Counted from the stretch's first letter, positions 25,646 to 35,242 are shown. The stretch is 64,000 bases of DNA from an uncultured Corynebacterium sp. (GCF_946222305.1 NZ_CAMIHZ010000007.1:41593-105592); one strand, 5' to 3'. A program made the numbers and translations. The notes: generated from the sequence alone by a model not told the origin.

Positions 25646-26117
25646 CTTTCTTGATCTCCTGATGCGTCGCCGAAGAAGATGGGGGAAGAGCGCGTAAGAC
25701 AATCGTAGTTCCCGGAGCGCATTCGCCTTCAAATTCGGTCAGCGCCTCCCGTGCAGCGTGACGAAGTTGCCTTGATACACCATGACGGGCAACTGCATTA
25801 CCAACCGCTTTAGAAACTACAAGTCCTACCCGGGGATGTGGATCCGTGACGAATAACTCAGAACCAGGCTCAGATAAGGCAGAGCTGAGGTCAGGTTGCC
25901 CGAGATGAACGCCGGACCGCTCCGAGTCCGCAGTGGTGGGCTTAGGGCTCAAGGTTTCACGTGAAACATGGTCAGATTCGCTGGATACATCTAGATGTCC
26001 CGGCGCGCTGGGCTGAAGGACGTAAGCGACAACCGTACGAGAACCCTTTTTGCGACCATGGCGAACGGTACGCCCAAACGCCCTAGACGAGCGCAATCGG
26101 TACTCGGGCGATAGCAT
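25611..26117 (-). CDS. rnpA: RnpA, RNase P protein component, with parS-containing insertion
   Basis: RnpA assists the RNase P RNA in maturing tRNA 5' ends. Motifs: LSPEYRLRSSRAFGRTVRHG at the N-terminus, then VGLVVSKAVGNAVARHGVSRQLRH, where the conserved RNR-type helix is diverged (RHG). It is 168 residues, about 45 more than usual. The extra part (about residues 40-85) is low-complexity and is encoded by a stretch that contains a near-perfect parS (25953-25968), read as HVSRET. ATG at 26117. Confidence 0.9.
   Translation of the reverse strand: MLSPEYRLRSSRAFGRTVRHGRKKGSRTVVAYVLQPSAPGHLDVSSESDHVSRETLSPKPTTADSERSGVHLGQPDLSSALSEPGSELFVTDPHPRVGLVVSKAVGNAVARHGVSRQLRHAAREALTEFEGECAPGTTIVLRALPPSSSATHQEIKKDVHSCIRRALK
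25953..25968. promoter_or_regulatory. parS: parS-like site 5, inside rnpA
   Basis: GGTTTCACGTGAAACA differs from the consensus only at the first base. It lies in the inserted segment of the rnpA coding region. Confidence 0.85.
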
Positions 26118-26208
26118 TCAAACTCCTCTGGTCAGTCGGGTTCAAGTGTACGAGGAAAGAAAGCCACATTCCTCCGGTTCAACAGCGTTCGGTTAAAACT
26201 TGACATAG

Positions 26209-26254
26209 AAAAACTCGGAGGGGCAGAACTCTTGCGAGTCAAGCCACCTCCGAG
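26209..26254 (-). terminator. Terminator downstream of rpmH
   Basis: CTCGGAGG (26214-26221) pairs with CCTCCGAG (26247-26254), with an inner ACTC/GAGT stem. Read on the minus strand, a T-run (TTTTTCTATG) follows. It separates rpmH from rnpA, although readthrough is possible. Confidence 0.7.
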
Positions 26255-26283
26255 CTGGAGCTAAAGACCTAAATTAAAAGATC

Positions 26284-26427
26284 TTAAGCAGTCAGAGACT
26301 TACGACCCTTGCGGCGGCGTGCAGAAACGATTGCACGGCCGGCGCGGGTGCGCATACGGGTACGGAAACCGTGAACGCGTGCGCGACGACGGTTGTTGGG
26401 CTGGAAAGTACGCTTGCCCTTGGCCAC
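26284..26427 (-). CDS. rpmH: Ribosomal protein bL34
   Basis: I read this 47-residue frame by hand: MAKGKRTFQPNNRRRARVHG, then FRTRMRTRAGRAIVSARRRK and the tail GRKSLTA. It is a typical bL34 protein of the large ribosomal subunit. The start is GTG at 26427 with AAGGAG upstream (26434-26442 region). An ATTGAGT/ACTCAAT inverted repeat sits at 26475-26493, about 50 bp upstream, in the probable promoter. Confidence 0.97.
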   Translation of the reverse strand: MAKGKRTFQPNNRRRARVHGFRTRMRTRAGRAIVSARRRKGRKSLTA

Positions 26428-27302
26428 GGTACTTCACTCCTTACGTAGGTTCGTGCACGCCCATAACAACAGCAATTGAGTTTGACACTCAATCCGTCGG
26501 TACGCCCGTGCATCTAAAGCTGGACAATGTGCCCGACCGGGTTCTCACTCGTGCGCAACGCAATGCAGTAACTTAACTAGACCCGAACGGGAAGCCCATT
26601 CGCGGGAGCGACGACGCATCGTCACTGGCCTACATCCGTCTTACGATGCATGCGCGAGGAACCAGCAGCCTGGCACCACTTGAGGCAGCACGCGTCCGGC
26701 GGGGTGAAGATGCCGAAGCGCAATTGCCATAGACCCGTTAAGGATACGTCGAAACAGGGGCAATAGACAAATTTTATGTGCAGACAGCGTTTCCCCAGTA
26801 CACAGCCAGATTTCCACAGTCGCACTAGACCCTGTGGATAACTACACTACCCCCAAACCCTAAACCGCAACTTTAGGTAGTAACAGCGCAGGTCAAACGG
26901 TGTTTCTGATGTCAATTCGAGTTATCCACATGCTCCGGGTAACTTGGGGATAACATGTGTACGGAAGTTATCCACAGGTGTGGATAAAGGTGTGCAAACG
27001 CAAGTCAGTCACCAAATAGACTTGTGAACCAATCAGTGGAGGAACGGTGGACAGAGTTACAACGAGGCAGATCAACTTTCACCCCCCGGCCGTTTGAGTA
27101 CCCCCTCTACAGCCAACCCTCCATCCAAAGCCAAACACAAAGGGCGAAACCGCCCCGCGCCTTGGTGAATCCACGAGAAATCCTGCTCAAGGCACCATGA
27201 AAAAACACCAGTCTTCTAGCTGCAGATAAACGACCTGGCCACCAAAACCACCAAAAACGTCAACCCCGACCCGAAAACAACCACCGACAGACAAGTATTG
27301 CT
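26428..27302. other. rpmH-dnaA intergenic region with DnaA-box cluster
   Basis: This 875-bp gap has no gene I can support. Four perfect DnaA boxes lie at 26833-26841 (minus), 26932-26940 (plus), 26968-26976 (plus) and 26979-26987 (minus). The last two face each other with a 2-bp gap. A TTGGGGATAA near-match sits at 26944-26953. The cluster is the left part of the origin or a control region for dnaA. Confidence 0.8.
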
Positions 27303-29264
27303 ATGACCGATTCCTCAAATTCATCACTCGAAACCCACTTTCCCGAAGTATGGACAGCCATTATCGGCGAGTGGGTAGAGGCAAATGCGCGAAGCGTAAA
27401 CCAACCGGCAAATTCCCCCATCAACAGCAAGTACCCGCCGCTCAGCCCGAAAAAGCGCAGCATGCTGCTGCAAATCACTCCGGTGACGTTGATCGGAAAT
27501 ATTGCTGTGCTACAGACGCCAAGCAAGTGGATTAAGGAAGAGGTCGAACGCGACCTTGCTCAACCCATCAAAGATGTGTTGGCGGATCGTCTCGAAATCA
27601 ACACGACGTTAGCCATCTCATCCCGCGACGACGGAGGAACCAGTCCAGCCCATGATGAATCACATTCTGTAGCCGGACGCGGGGACGGCCGGGACGAAGA
27701 CTATTCGGACTCCGGAATGGGTGGGGAGAACCCAGTTGACCGGCATGATGCAACGGAGGGCGAAAGCGCAGACTCTACGCATTACCGTCGCGAAGATAAC
27801 CATGGTGACAACCGATACGAGAAGGGTGGACACCGCCCGTCTTCGTATGGCGAAAATTCGCGCAATGGTCAGGACCATGACTTCGGGCGATCCACTTCGC
27901 GTCCTGCTACAGCATCTTCGCCTTCTAATACTTCGAATTCCGAGGAAAATCGTGCCACTACCAACAACTACGGCAAGAACCAGAGCCAAGATTTTCCGGA
28001 GTACGGCCAGCGGCGGGCGTCAAGTCTAAGAGGCCAAAGGCCACAGAGAGAACAAAACAACGCCGCCTTCTCGCTCGACGAGTGGGTCGATATTAAGGAG
28101 CCGGAAGCTCAGGCTGCGGCGATCGCCAACACCAAGCGGCGCAATGAAATTCTGCGACAAGGTGGCATTGAGCCCCAGACCCGTCCAGGTTCAACCCCTA
28201 TACGGAGCCAGGGTGCTGCAGAGGATTCGGAACCCGAAACTCTGCTGAATAAGAACTACACCTTCGAGACTTTTGTTATTGGTTCTTCGAACAACTTCGC
28301 CAATGCAGCCTGTCGCGCCGTGGCTGAAAGCCCAGCTAAAGCCTATAATCCGCTGTTCATCTGGGGTGAATCTGGACTGGGCAAAACCCACCTGCTGCAC
28401 GCGATTGGGCACTATGCCAAAGAACTGCGGCCCAATATGCGGGTCCGCTATGTCTCCAGCGAGGAACTCACCAACGACTTCATTAACTCGATCGCGACCG
28501 ATACCCGCGAGGCGTTTAAGCGCCGCTATCGCAATGTCGACATGCTCATTGTCGACGATATTCAGTTCCTGGAGGGTAAAGAATCCACCCAGGAGGAGTT
28601 TTTCCACACCTTCAACGCTTTGCACCAAGCGAATAAACAGATTGTATTGAGCTCCGACCGTCCGCCGAAGAAGCTGACCACTCTGGAAGATCGACTGCGC
28701 ACGCGCTTCGAAGGTGGTCTGACTACAGATGTGACCAGCCCAGATTTGGAGACCCGCATCGCAATTCTTACCAAGAAAGCGCAGATCGAGGGCATCCAGC
28801 TTCCCGAAGATGTTAAGCAGTTGATCGCGAATCGATATGACACGTCAATTCGTGTGCTCGAAGGTGCCTTGATTCGTGTTATCGCTTACTGCTCCCTAGG
28901 CGATGAACCAATTTCCCTAGAAGCTGCTGAGGTGGCGCTACGGGATATCAACAACGGAACCGTCGAGGTTACGCCGCAAGCAGTCATCGAAGTTGTAGCT
29001 CATTACTACAACCTCACCACCGATGAGCTAGTGGGGAAGGGGCGCTCCAAGCGATTCGTCCAAGCCCGCCAAATTGCCATGTACCTATGCCGTGAACTAA
29101 CTGATCTGTCCTTGCCAAAGCTCGGCGCAGCGTTCGGCGGACGAGATCACACCACTGTAATGTACGCAGAACGCCGGATTCGTGAGTCCTTGACAGAGAA
29201 CAAGAAGGTCTTCGATCAGGTACAGGAGCTCACACAAAAAATCGAAAATCACGCCCGAAACTAA
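27303..29264 (+). CDS. dnaA: DnaA replication initiator
   Basis: Domain I (about 1-95, WTAIIGEW) is followed by a very long low-complexity domain II (about 100-310, Ser/Asn/Asp/Gly/Arg-rich). The AAA+ domain has Walker A GESGLGKT at about residues 355-362 and Walker B MLIVDDIQFLEG. Domain IV carries the box-recognition signature FGGRDHTTVMYA near the C-terminus. At 653 residues it is much longer than most DnaA proteins because of domain II. It binds the boxes in both flanking regions. Confidence 0.97.
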   Translation: MTDSSNSSLETHFPEVWTAIIGEWVEANARSVNQPANSPINSKYPPLSPKKRSMLLQITPVTLIGNIAVLQTPSKWIKEEVERDLAQPIKDVLADRLEINTTLAISSRDDGGTSPAHDESHSVAGRGDGRDEDYSDSGMGGENPVDRHDATEGESADSTHYRREDNHGDNRYEKGGHRPSSYGENSRNGQDHDFGRSTSRPATASSPSNTSNSEENRATTNNYGKNQSQDFPEYGQRRASSLRGQRPQREQNNAAFSLDEWVDIKEPEAQAAAIANTKRRNEILRQGGIEPQTRPGSTPIRSQGAAEDSEPETLLNKNYTFETFVIGSSNNFANAACRAVAESPAKAYNPLFIWGESGLGKTHLLHAIGHYAKELRPNMRVRYVSSEELTNDFINSIATDTREAFKRRYRNVDMLIVDDIQFLEGKESTQEEFFHTFNALHQANKQIVLSSDRPPKKLTTLEDRLRTRFEGGLTTDVTSPDLETRIAILTKKAQIEGIQLPEDVKQLIANRYDTSIRVLEGALIRVIAYCSLGDEPISLEAAEVALRDINNGTVEVTPQAVIEVVAHYYNLTTDELVGKGRSKRFVQARQIAMYLCRELTDLSLPKLGAAFGGRDHTTVMYAERRIRESLTENKKVFDQVQELTQKIENHARN

Positions 29265-29770
29265 CCCCACACCCCGGCGTGTAGCACTCTCGAAGCAGAA
29301 TTATCCACAGATTCCATGGGTTGTACACAACCATTCTGTGGATAACTCATAGCCCCGTGACCTTGCTCTCGCGTAGTTATCCACATATCCACAAGGTTTT
29401 CCACAGATGTAATTACAAACTTGTAATTTCGGGGGCACGGTGCGGATTCGCGTACTGAACTCACAAACATGTAATTTCAAAGGCGGAACTGGGGAAAACC
29501 CCAAAAATCTGGGAACGAAACGGTGGACATCCTGTGGATAACTACTAGGAGCACAAAGTTATACACAGACGAGCTGGGTTATCCACAGCAGGATCCACTG
29601 ACTCACCAACACCCGGAAAGTGGCTTCGAACAGCACTAAACTGTTGTTATCCACAGAAACCACAAGGCCTACTACGACTACTGAATCTATAACTAGAAAA
29701 AAGACCAGAAATAGAGCTTGTGGGTAAAGTTGACGACCGAAACATTAAGCAAAGGACGAGGGACTAAAAC
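29265..29770. other. oriC: oriC core, dnaA-dnaN intergenic region
   Basis: Six perfect DnaA boxes: 29301-29309 (plus), 29337-29345 (minus), 29377-29385 (plus), 29533-29541 (minus), 29579-29587 (plus) and 29647-29655 (plus). Near-matches: 29385-29393, 29397-29405 and 29559-29567. A pair of 16-bp direct repeats (29415 and 29463), the first also an inverted repeat, sits between the clusters. An AT-rich stretch (about 29680-29715) precedes dnaN and could be an unwinding element. Actinobacterial oriC lies in this gap. Confidence 0.85.
29411..29478. repeat. Non-DnaA repeat in oriC
   Basis: ACAAACTTGTAATTTC (29415-29430) recurs as ACAAACATGTAATTTC (29463-29478), 15 of 16 bases identical. The first copy lies in a perfect 8-bp inverted repeat AATTACAA-AC-TTGTAATT (29411-29428). 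Its binding protein is unknown. Confidence 0.7.
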
Positions 29771-30955
29771 ATGGACAACAACAATGTTCGCTTCACAGTG
29801 CCCAAGGACGACTTTTCAACGGCACTGGGATGGGTTGCTCGCTCCCTTCCATCCAAGCCCACACAACCTGTACTTCGCGGTGTGCTCATCGAAGCGAACG
29901 ACGAGGGTCTCGTCCTTTCAGGCTTCGATCGGGAGGTCTCCACCCAAATCACAATCAACGCTGAAGTCGATGAACCAGGTCGCATCCTCATCGCGGGCAA
30001 ACTGGCGAATGACATCGTTGGCTCACTGCCGGATAAGCCGATCACTCTCGAACTCAAAGAGACCAAGGTTCTTGTCACCTCGGGCAGCTCCCGATTCGAA
30101 CTTCCTGCTATGACCATCGAGGATTACCCCGAGCTACCGAGCCTTCCCAGAGTTACAGGAACCATTGACCCCCACCTGTTCTCGGAAGCTGTAAGTCAGG
30201 TCGCTACCGCTGCGGGTCGAGATGACACCCTGCCCATGCTTACTGGCGTGCACGTAGAACTCGATGGCGAAAATGTCACGATGGCCGCCACCGACCGTTT
30301 CCGCTTGGCGGTTCGTACCCTGCAATGGAACCCGGCCGAGGCAGACGGTCAAGCTACTCTGTTGATTCCGGCCCGTACTCTCTCGGACACCGCTCGTAGT
30401 CTTGACGCCCACAGCACGGATCCCATCGAAATCGCCGTAGGGTCCGGAGATTCCATTGGCCAGGACGGCCTGTTGGGTATCGCCACTGATTCGCGCCACA
30501 CCACGACGCGCTTGTTGGATGCGGAATTCCCGAAGTTCCGTCCACTCCTGCCAACCAGCCACACGGCCGTTGCCAGCGTGGAGATTGGGCCACTACAAGA
30601 TGCAATCCGTCGCGTATCCCTCGTTGCTGATCGCAATTCCCAAATTCGGATGCAGTTCGAGGAAGGTGGATTGACCCTCTCTGCCGGCGGCTCTGAAGTG
30701 GGTTCTGCAACCGAGCAACTGCAGTGCGCTTTCGCCGGTGAACCACTGGAAATTGCTTTCAATCCGGGATACCTCAAGGAAGGTTTGGGAGCGATTCACA
30801 CCCCACGGGTAGTTTTCGGATTCACACTGGCTTCACGCCCAGCGATCATGATTCCAGACGCCGGCGAACTCCCAGAAGCCGATGCCGACGGAAACTTCGC
30901 CACCCCAGAGACAGATTTCACCTACCTGCTTATGCCAGTACGTATTCCGGGCTAA
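29771..30955 (+). CDS. dnaN: DNA polymerase III beta sliding clamp
   Basis: The 394-residue protein has three clamp-fold domains, with characteristic segments KPTQPVLRGVLIEA, ATDRFRLAVRTL and the C-terminal YLLMPVRIPG. The ring-shaped clamp tethers the replicase to DNA. The ATG at 29771 follows GGACGAGGG. recF follows after 114 bp. Confidence 0.97.
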   Translation: MDNNNVRFTVPKDDFSTALGWVARSLPSKPTQPVLRGVLIEANDEGLVLSGFDREVSTQITINAEVDEPGRILIAGKLANDIVGSLPDKPITLELKETKVLVTSGSSRFELPAMTIEDYPELPSLPRVTGTIDPHLFSEAVSQVATAAGRDDTLPMLTGVHVELDGENVTMAATDRFRLAVRTLQWNPAEADGQATLLIPARTLSDTARSLDAHSTDPIEIAVGSGDSIGQDGLLGIATDSRHTTTRLLDAEFPKFRPLLPTSHTAVASVEIGPLQDAIRRVSLVADRNSQIRMQFEEGGLTLSAGGSEVGSATEQLQCAFAGEPLEIAFNPGYLKEGLGAIHTPRVVFGFTLASRPAIMIPDAGELPEADADGNFATPETDFTYLLMPVRIPG

Positions 30956-31054
30956 TTCGGCGTCAAGAAATAAGAAGAAGCAAGCAGGCGAGCACTAAAG
31001 CAGACAGCCAACGCTGAATGGTTGAGGCTTTGGGCTAGTCCGCGCGCAGCCCAC

Positions 31055-31060
31055 TAGACT
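31055..31060 (+). promoter_or_regulatory. -10 hexamer of recF (TAGACT)
   Basis: TAGACT ends 9 nt before the recF ATG, so the 5' leader is only a few nt or absent. The same hexamer occurs before gyrB and gyrA. Confidence 0.45.
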
Positions 31061-31069
31061 GGCAGCGTT

Positions 31070-32470
31070 ATGTACGTGAGGTCTTTGCAACTAGGCGATT
31101 ACAGGTCGTGGCGCACGCTCGACCTTGTTCTTCGCCCTGGTGTCACAATCTTTTCAGGGCCAAATGGCCACGGCAAGACCAATATCGTCGAAGCGTTAGG
31201 GTATTTGGCGCACCTAGGATCTCACCGCGTGACATCGGATTCCGCGCTCGTCCGCGAAGGGCAAAAAGTGGCATCCGTTTCCGCCACCGCGGTCAATGAC
31301 GGCCGGGAACTCACCACACACCTAGCCATTCGCTCCTCAGGGGCGAACCGTGCGCACATCAACCGCACCGCCATGCGTAGTCCGCGCGATATTTTGGGCA
31401 TTGTCCGAACCACGCTGTTTTCACCCGAAGACCTCGCTCTCATTCGGGGAGAACCAGAACAGCGCCGCAATTTCCTCGATGCGATCATGATTGCCCGATA
31501 CCCACGGCTTGCCGGGGTGAAATCAGATTACGATCGCGCGCTCCGGCAGCGGAACGCCCTGTTGCGCAACTCGGCCTTTGTGCTGCGCCATTTCACTGGT
31601 TCTACGTCGCAGGCCTCGGCCGATGCAGGTTCTTCCAAGATTGCCGCCGGTCGTTCTTCTGATATTTCCGACGCCGAATCCGCCCTAGCCACGTTGGACG
31701 TGTGGGACGGACAATTAGCGGCTCTCGGTGGGCAGATTATGTCCGCTCGCGTGCAAATCGTTCACGATCTCGCGCCCTACGTGGCCGAAACATATCAGCG
31801 GTTAGCGCCAGAATCCCGTCCGGCGCACATGGCGTACACGTCCACCATCGACGGATTGCTCCGGGAAGTGGGAGTAGAACTCGGCTACAGCATGCCGGGA
31901 GAGCCAACTGCGCTGCTCAGCCCCGATATCGCCGAAGCAACTTTGCTGCGTGCGTTCGCTGACAAGCGGCCCCAGGAGGTTGATCGGGGAACAACATTGT
32001 TGGGTCCACATCGAGACGATGTGGTCTTCACCCTGGGCACGCAGCCAGCGAAAGGTTTCGCTTCCCACGGAGAATCGTGGTCATTTGCCTTGGCATTGCG
32101 TTTGGGCGCCTATTTCATGGGCCGGTCGGATGGGACCGAGCCGATTGTGATCCTCGATGATGTTTTCGCTGAACTCGATCGGCACCGGCGCCGCAAACTT
32201 GTGGACTTGCTGGATGATGCGGAGCAGGTGTTGATCACGGCAGCTGTTGGGGAAGATATTCCTGAGGAATTGCGTGCCAAAGCGACGATTCTCAATGTTG
32301 GGGCGATCATTGACGACGAAGGGCACCGCGTATCCGTGATCACTAATGGGGACGGGGACCAACGAAGCCCAGCAGAAGCCGATGATGGCGAGGAACAGCC
32401 AGATGCCGCTCAGGTAGCTGAGGAGGATCCTGGGTGCACCAGAAAACACGAGGGTGATGACGATGAATAA
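31070..32470 (+). CDS. recF: RecF recombination/repair ATPase
   Basis: RecF helps load RecA at gaps. Walker A is GPNGHGKTNIVEALGYLA, with the ABC-type LLGPHRDD and Walker B VILDDVFAELD near the C-terminus. Two features exceed the family size: a Ser/Ala-rich insertion (about residues 185-210) and a Glu/Asp-rich C-terminal extension of about 35 residues that overlaps the next gene. It is 466 residues. ATG at 31070. Confidence 0.95.
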   Translation: MYVRSLQLGDYRSWRTLDLVLRPGVTIFSGPNGHGKTNIVEALGYLAHLGSHRVTSDSALVREGQKVASVSATAVNDGRELTTHLAIRSSGANRAHINRTAMRSPRDILGIVRTTLFSPEDLALIRGEPEQRRNFLDAIMIARYPRLAGVKSDYDRALRQRNALLRNSAFVLRHFTGSTSQASADAGSSKIAAGRSSDISDAESALATLDVWDGQLAALGGQIMSARVQIVHDLAPYVAETYQRLAPESRPAHMAYTSTIDGLLREVGVELGYSMPGEPTALLSPDIAEATLLRAFADKRPQEVDRGTTLLGPHRDDVVFTLGTQPAKGFASHGESWSFALALRLGAYFMGRSDGTEPIVILDDVFAELDRHRRRKLVDLLDDAEQVLITAAVGEDIPEELRAKATILNVGAIIDDEGHRVSVITNGDGDQRSPAEADDGEEQPDAAQVAEEDPGCTRKHEGDDDE

Positions 32471-33002
32471 CTCCGGTTTGAATCCCAACGATCCAGTCGC
32501 CCAGGCATTGGCGCACCTGCGCAGGGCGGGAGCCAACCCAATAGTGAACTCGGTGCCCAAGGTGGCGTCGGAACAAAAGAAGCCGAAATACAGGAAAGGC
32601 CACATAAAAACACGGCTCGACGGGCGAGCCGACCGCAGCTATCGTCAACCGAAACGGTTCGGTGCGCTGATCATGCCGGAAATCAACCGCAAAGGGTGGA
32701 ATGAACACTACGCGGTGGGGATGATCATGAATTCGTGGGAAGAGCTGGTGGGAGAGCGCATTGGTTCAAAAACCAAGCCCATCAAATACGATCCCGAAAC
32801 CAAGCAATTGCATATTCAGTGTGAGTCGACACCATGGGCCACGCAGCTGAGACTGATCCAGGAAAGGGTCCTGCAGACCATCGTCAAACGGGTAGGACCG
32901 AACGTGGTTGCCGAGCTGAAGATTCTAAACCCTCAGTTCAACCGACCGGGGCGCGGGAAATTTCGGGTCCAAGGCCGCGGGCCGCGTGATGATTTCGGAT
33001 AG
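32454..33002 (+). CDS. dciA: DciA-type helicase loader (DUF721)
   Basis: The 182-residue protein has a C-terminal DUF721/DciA domain: WEELVGERIGSKTKPIKYD, LHIQCESTPWATQLRLIQERVL and VKRVGPNVVAELKI. DciA loads the replicative helicase in bacteria without DnaC. Position and type match Rv0004. Its start overlaps the end of recF by 17 bp (ATGATGACGATG, first ATG at 32454), so translation is coupled. Confidence 0.9.
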   Translation: MMTMNNSGLNPNDPVAQALAHLRRAGANPIVNSVPKVASEQKKPKYRKGHIKTRLDGRADRSYRQPKRFGALIMPEINRKGWNEHYAVGMIMNSWEELVGERIGSKTKPIKYDPETKQLHIQCESTPWATQLRLIQERVLQTIVKRVGPNVVAELKILNPQFNRPGRGKFRVQGRGPRDDFG

Positions 33003-33011
33003 GAGTGGGGG

Positions 33012-33017
33012 TAGACT
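33012..33017 (+). promoter_or_regulatory. -10 hexamer of gyrB (TAGACT)
   Basis: TAGACT lies about 97 bp before the gyrB GTG, downstream of the dciA stop. Confidence 0.45.
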
Positions 33018-33113
33018 GGTGTGGTTAGAAGTCGCGCGATCACTCGGATGACCGGGATGAAACTGCGATCGACGCTCGACGAACGCTTTACCGACAAAGG
33101 AGCTTGACCCGAC

Positions 33114-35138
33114 GTGGGTGAACAACAAAAAAAGAACAACTACGGTGCCAGTTCCATCACCATTCTCGAGGGGCTGGAAGCGGTTCGTAAGCGGCCGGGT
33201 ATGTACATCGGCTCCACGGGCGAGCGCGGTTTGCACCACCTCGTGTGGGAGGTCGTCGATAACTCCGTCGATGAGGCAATGGCAGGTTATGCCAACGAAG
33301 TGACCGTACGCTTGCTGGAAGACGGTGGCGTAGAAGTCGAAGATAACGGCCGTGGTATTCCGGTGGAAAAGCACCCATCTGGTCCACCAACCGTGCAGGT
33401 CGTTATGACCCAGCTGCACGCTGGCGGTAAATTCGACTCCGATTCATATGCTGTATCTGGTGGCCTCCACGGTGTGGGTATTTCCGTGGTGAATGCCCTT
33501 TCCACTCGTGTGGAAACGGAGATTAAGCGCGATGGATACCTGTGGCGACAGGTTTTCAACAACGCCGTCCCGGAGGAGTTGGAGCAGGTCAAGAAGTCAC
33601 GCGGAACTGGTACCCGCCAGCGCTTCTGGCCGGATCCAGAGATCTTCGAAACGGTTGAGTTCGACTTCAAGACTGTGGCGAAGCGTTTGCAGGAGATGGC
33701 GTTCCTGAATAAAGGATTGACCATTAACCTGATCGACGAGCGCCTTCACGAAGAACCCGAAGAGGAACTGGCTGAAGCAGCTGAGGATGCTGAGGCACCA
33801 AAGTCTTCTGAAGAGAAGGCCCAAGAAGAAAAGGCTAAGAAGGAGCCGACGAAGAAGACCTTCCACTACCCAGAGGGTCTGAAGGATTACGTCGACTTCA
33901 TCAACAACAAGAAGACCGCTGTACATCCGACGATTATTTCCTTCGAATCCAAGGGCGATGACCATGAGGTTGAGGTCGCTCTGCAATGGAATTCGGGTTA
34001 CGCGCAGTCTGTCCACACCTTCGCCAACACGATTAACACGTTCGAAGGCGGCACTCACGAAGAGGGCTTCCGTGCGGCTTTGACTTCCTTGATGAATCGC
34101 TACGCGCGCGAGCACAAGCTGCTGAAGGACAAGGATCCGAACTTCACCGGTGACGACGTCCGCGAGGGCTTGGCTGCTGTGATTTCCGTGCGTGTGGGCG
34201 ATCCACAGTTCGAAGGTCAGACCAAGACGAAGTTAGGTAACACCGAAATCAAGGGCTTTGTGCAGCGTGCCGTGAATGAGCACCTGTCGGATTGGTTGGA
34301 CGCCAACCCTGCTGAGGCGAAGGTTATTGTGAATAAGGCCGTGGCCTCGGCACATGCACGAATGGCAGCCCGTAAGGCGCGCGATTTGGTGCGTCGTAAG
34401 TCTGCTTCCGACTTGGGTGGTTTGCCAGGTAAGTTGGCGGATTGTCGTTCTAAGGACGCATCACTGAGCGAGCTCTACATCGTGGAGGGTGACTCCGCCG
34501 GTGGTTCGGCTAAGTCCGGCCGTGACTCCATGTTCCAGGCGATCTTGCCTCTGCGCGGAAAGATTCTGAATGTGGAAAAGGCTCGCATGGACAAAATCCT
34601 GAAGAACGCCGAGGTGCAAGCGATCATCACTGCGCTCGGAACGGGTATCCACGATGAGTTCGATATCTCGAAGCTGCGGTACCACAAGGTTGTGCTGATG
34701 GCCGATGCTGACGTGGATGGTCAACACATTGCTACGCTGCTGCTGACCTTGCTGTTCCGCTTCATGCGTCCACTGGTGGAAGAGGGTTACGTTTACCTCG
34801 CGAATCCACCGCTGTACAAGCTGAAGTGGGGCAAGGGAGAGCCCGGTTTTGCCTTTACTGACCGCGAGCGCGACAAGCTACTCGAAGAAGGTCTGGCAGC
34901 AGGTCGCAAGATCAACAAGGACGATGGAATCCAGCGCTACAAGGGTCTTGGCGAGATGAATGCTAAGGAGCTGTGGGAAACCACCATGGATCCAGAGCAC
35001 CGCATTCTGCGCCGTGTGACCCTCGAAGATGCAGCGGGAGCTGATGAGCTGTTCAGCATTCTGATGGGTGATGACGTGGTGGCTCGTCGTAGCTTCATCA
35101 CGCGGAACGCCCGCGACGTGCGCTTCTTGGACGTGTAA
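33114..35138 (+). CDS. gyrB: DNA gyrase subunit B
   Basis: The 674-residue protein has the ATP-binding GHKL motifs (VWEVVDNSVDEAMAG, VEDNGRGIPVEKH, HGVGISVVNALS) and the TOPRIM segment with EGDSAGGSAK and DADVDGQHIATLLL. An acidic/Lys-rich insert lies at about residues 210-250. With GyrA it introduces negative supercoils. The start is GTG at 33114 with AAAGGAG upstream. Confidence 0.97.
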   Translation: MGEQQKKNNYGASSITILEGLEAVRKRPGMYIGSTGERGLHHLVWEVVDNSVDEAMAGYANEVTVRLLEDGGVEVEDNGRGIPVEKHPSGPPTVQVVMTQLHAGGKFDSDSYAVSGGLHGVGISVVNALSTRVETEIKRDGYLWRQVFNNAVPEELEQVKKSRGTGTRQRFWPDPEIFETVEFDFKTVAKRLQEMAFLNKGLTINLIDERLHEEPEEELAEAAEDAEAPKSSEEKAQEEKAKKEPTKKTFHYPEGLKDYVDFINNKKTAVHPTIISFESKGDDHEVEVALQWNSGYAQSVHTFANTINTFEGGTHEEGFRAALTSLMNRYAREHKLLKDKDPNFTGDDVREGLAAVISVRVGDPQFEGQTKTKLGNTEIKGFVQRAVNEHLSDWLDANPAEAKVIVNKAVASAHARMAARKARDLVRRKSASDLGGLPGKLADCRSKDASLSELYIVEGDSAGGSAKSGRDSMFQAILPLRGKILNVEKARMDKILKNAEVQAIITALGTGIHDEFDISKLRYHKVVLMADADVDGQHIATLLLTLLFRFMRPLVEEGYVYLANPPLYKLKWGKGEPGFAFTDRERDKLLEEGLAAGRKINKDDGIQRYKGLGEMNAKELWETTMDPEHRILRRVTLEDAAGADELFSILMGDDVVARRSFITRNARDVRFLDV

Positions 35139-35242
35139 GAGATCACCATACTGCCATGCTTCTGGGGCCATTCGTGGTCCTGGGCGTGGCAGTTTTTGGT
35201 TTTCGTTGGCGAGAATCGCATGTGGGGTAGGGGCTGGCTGGA

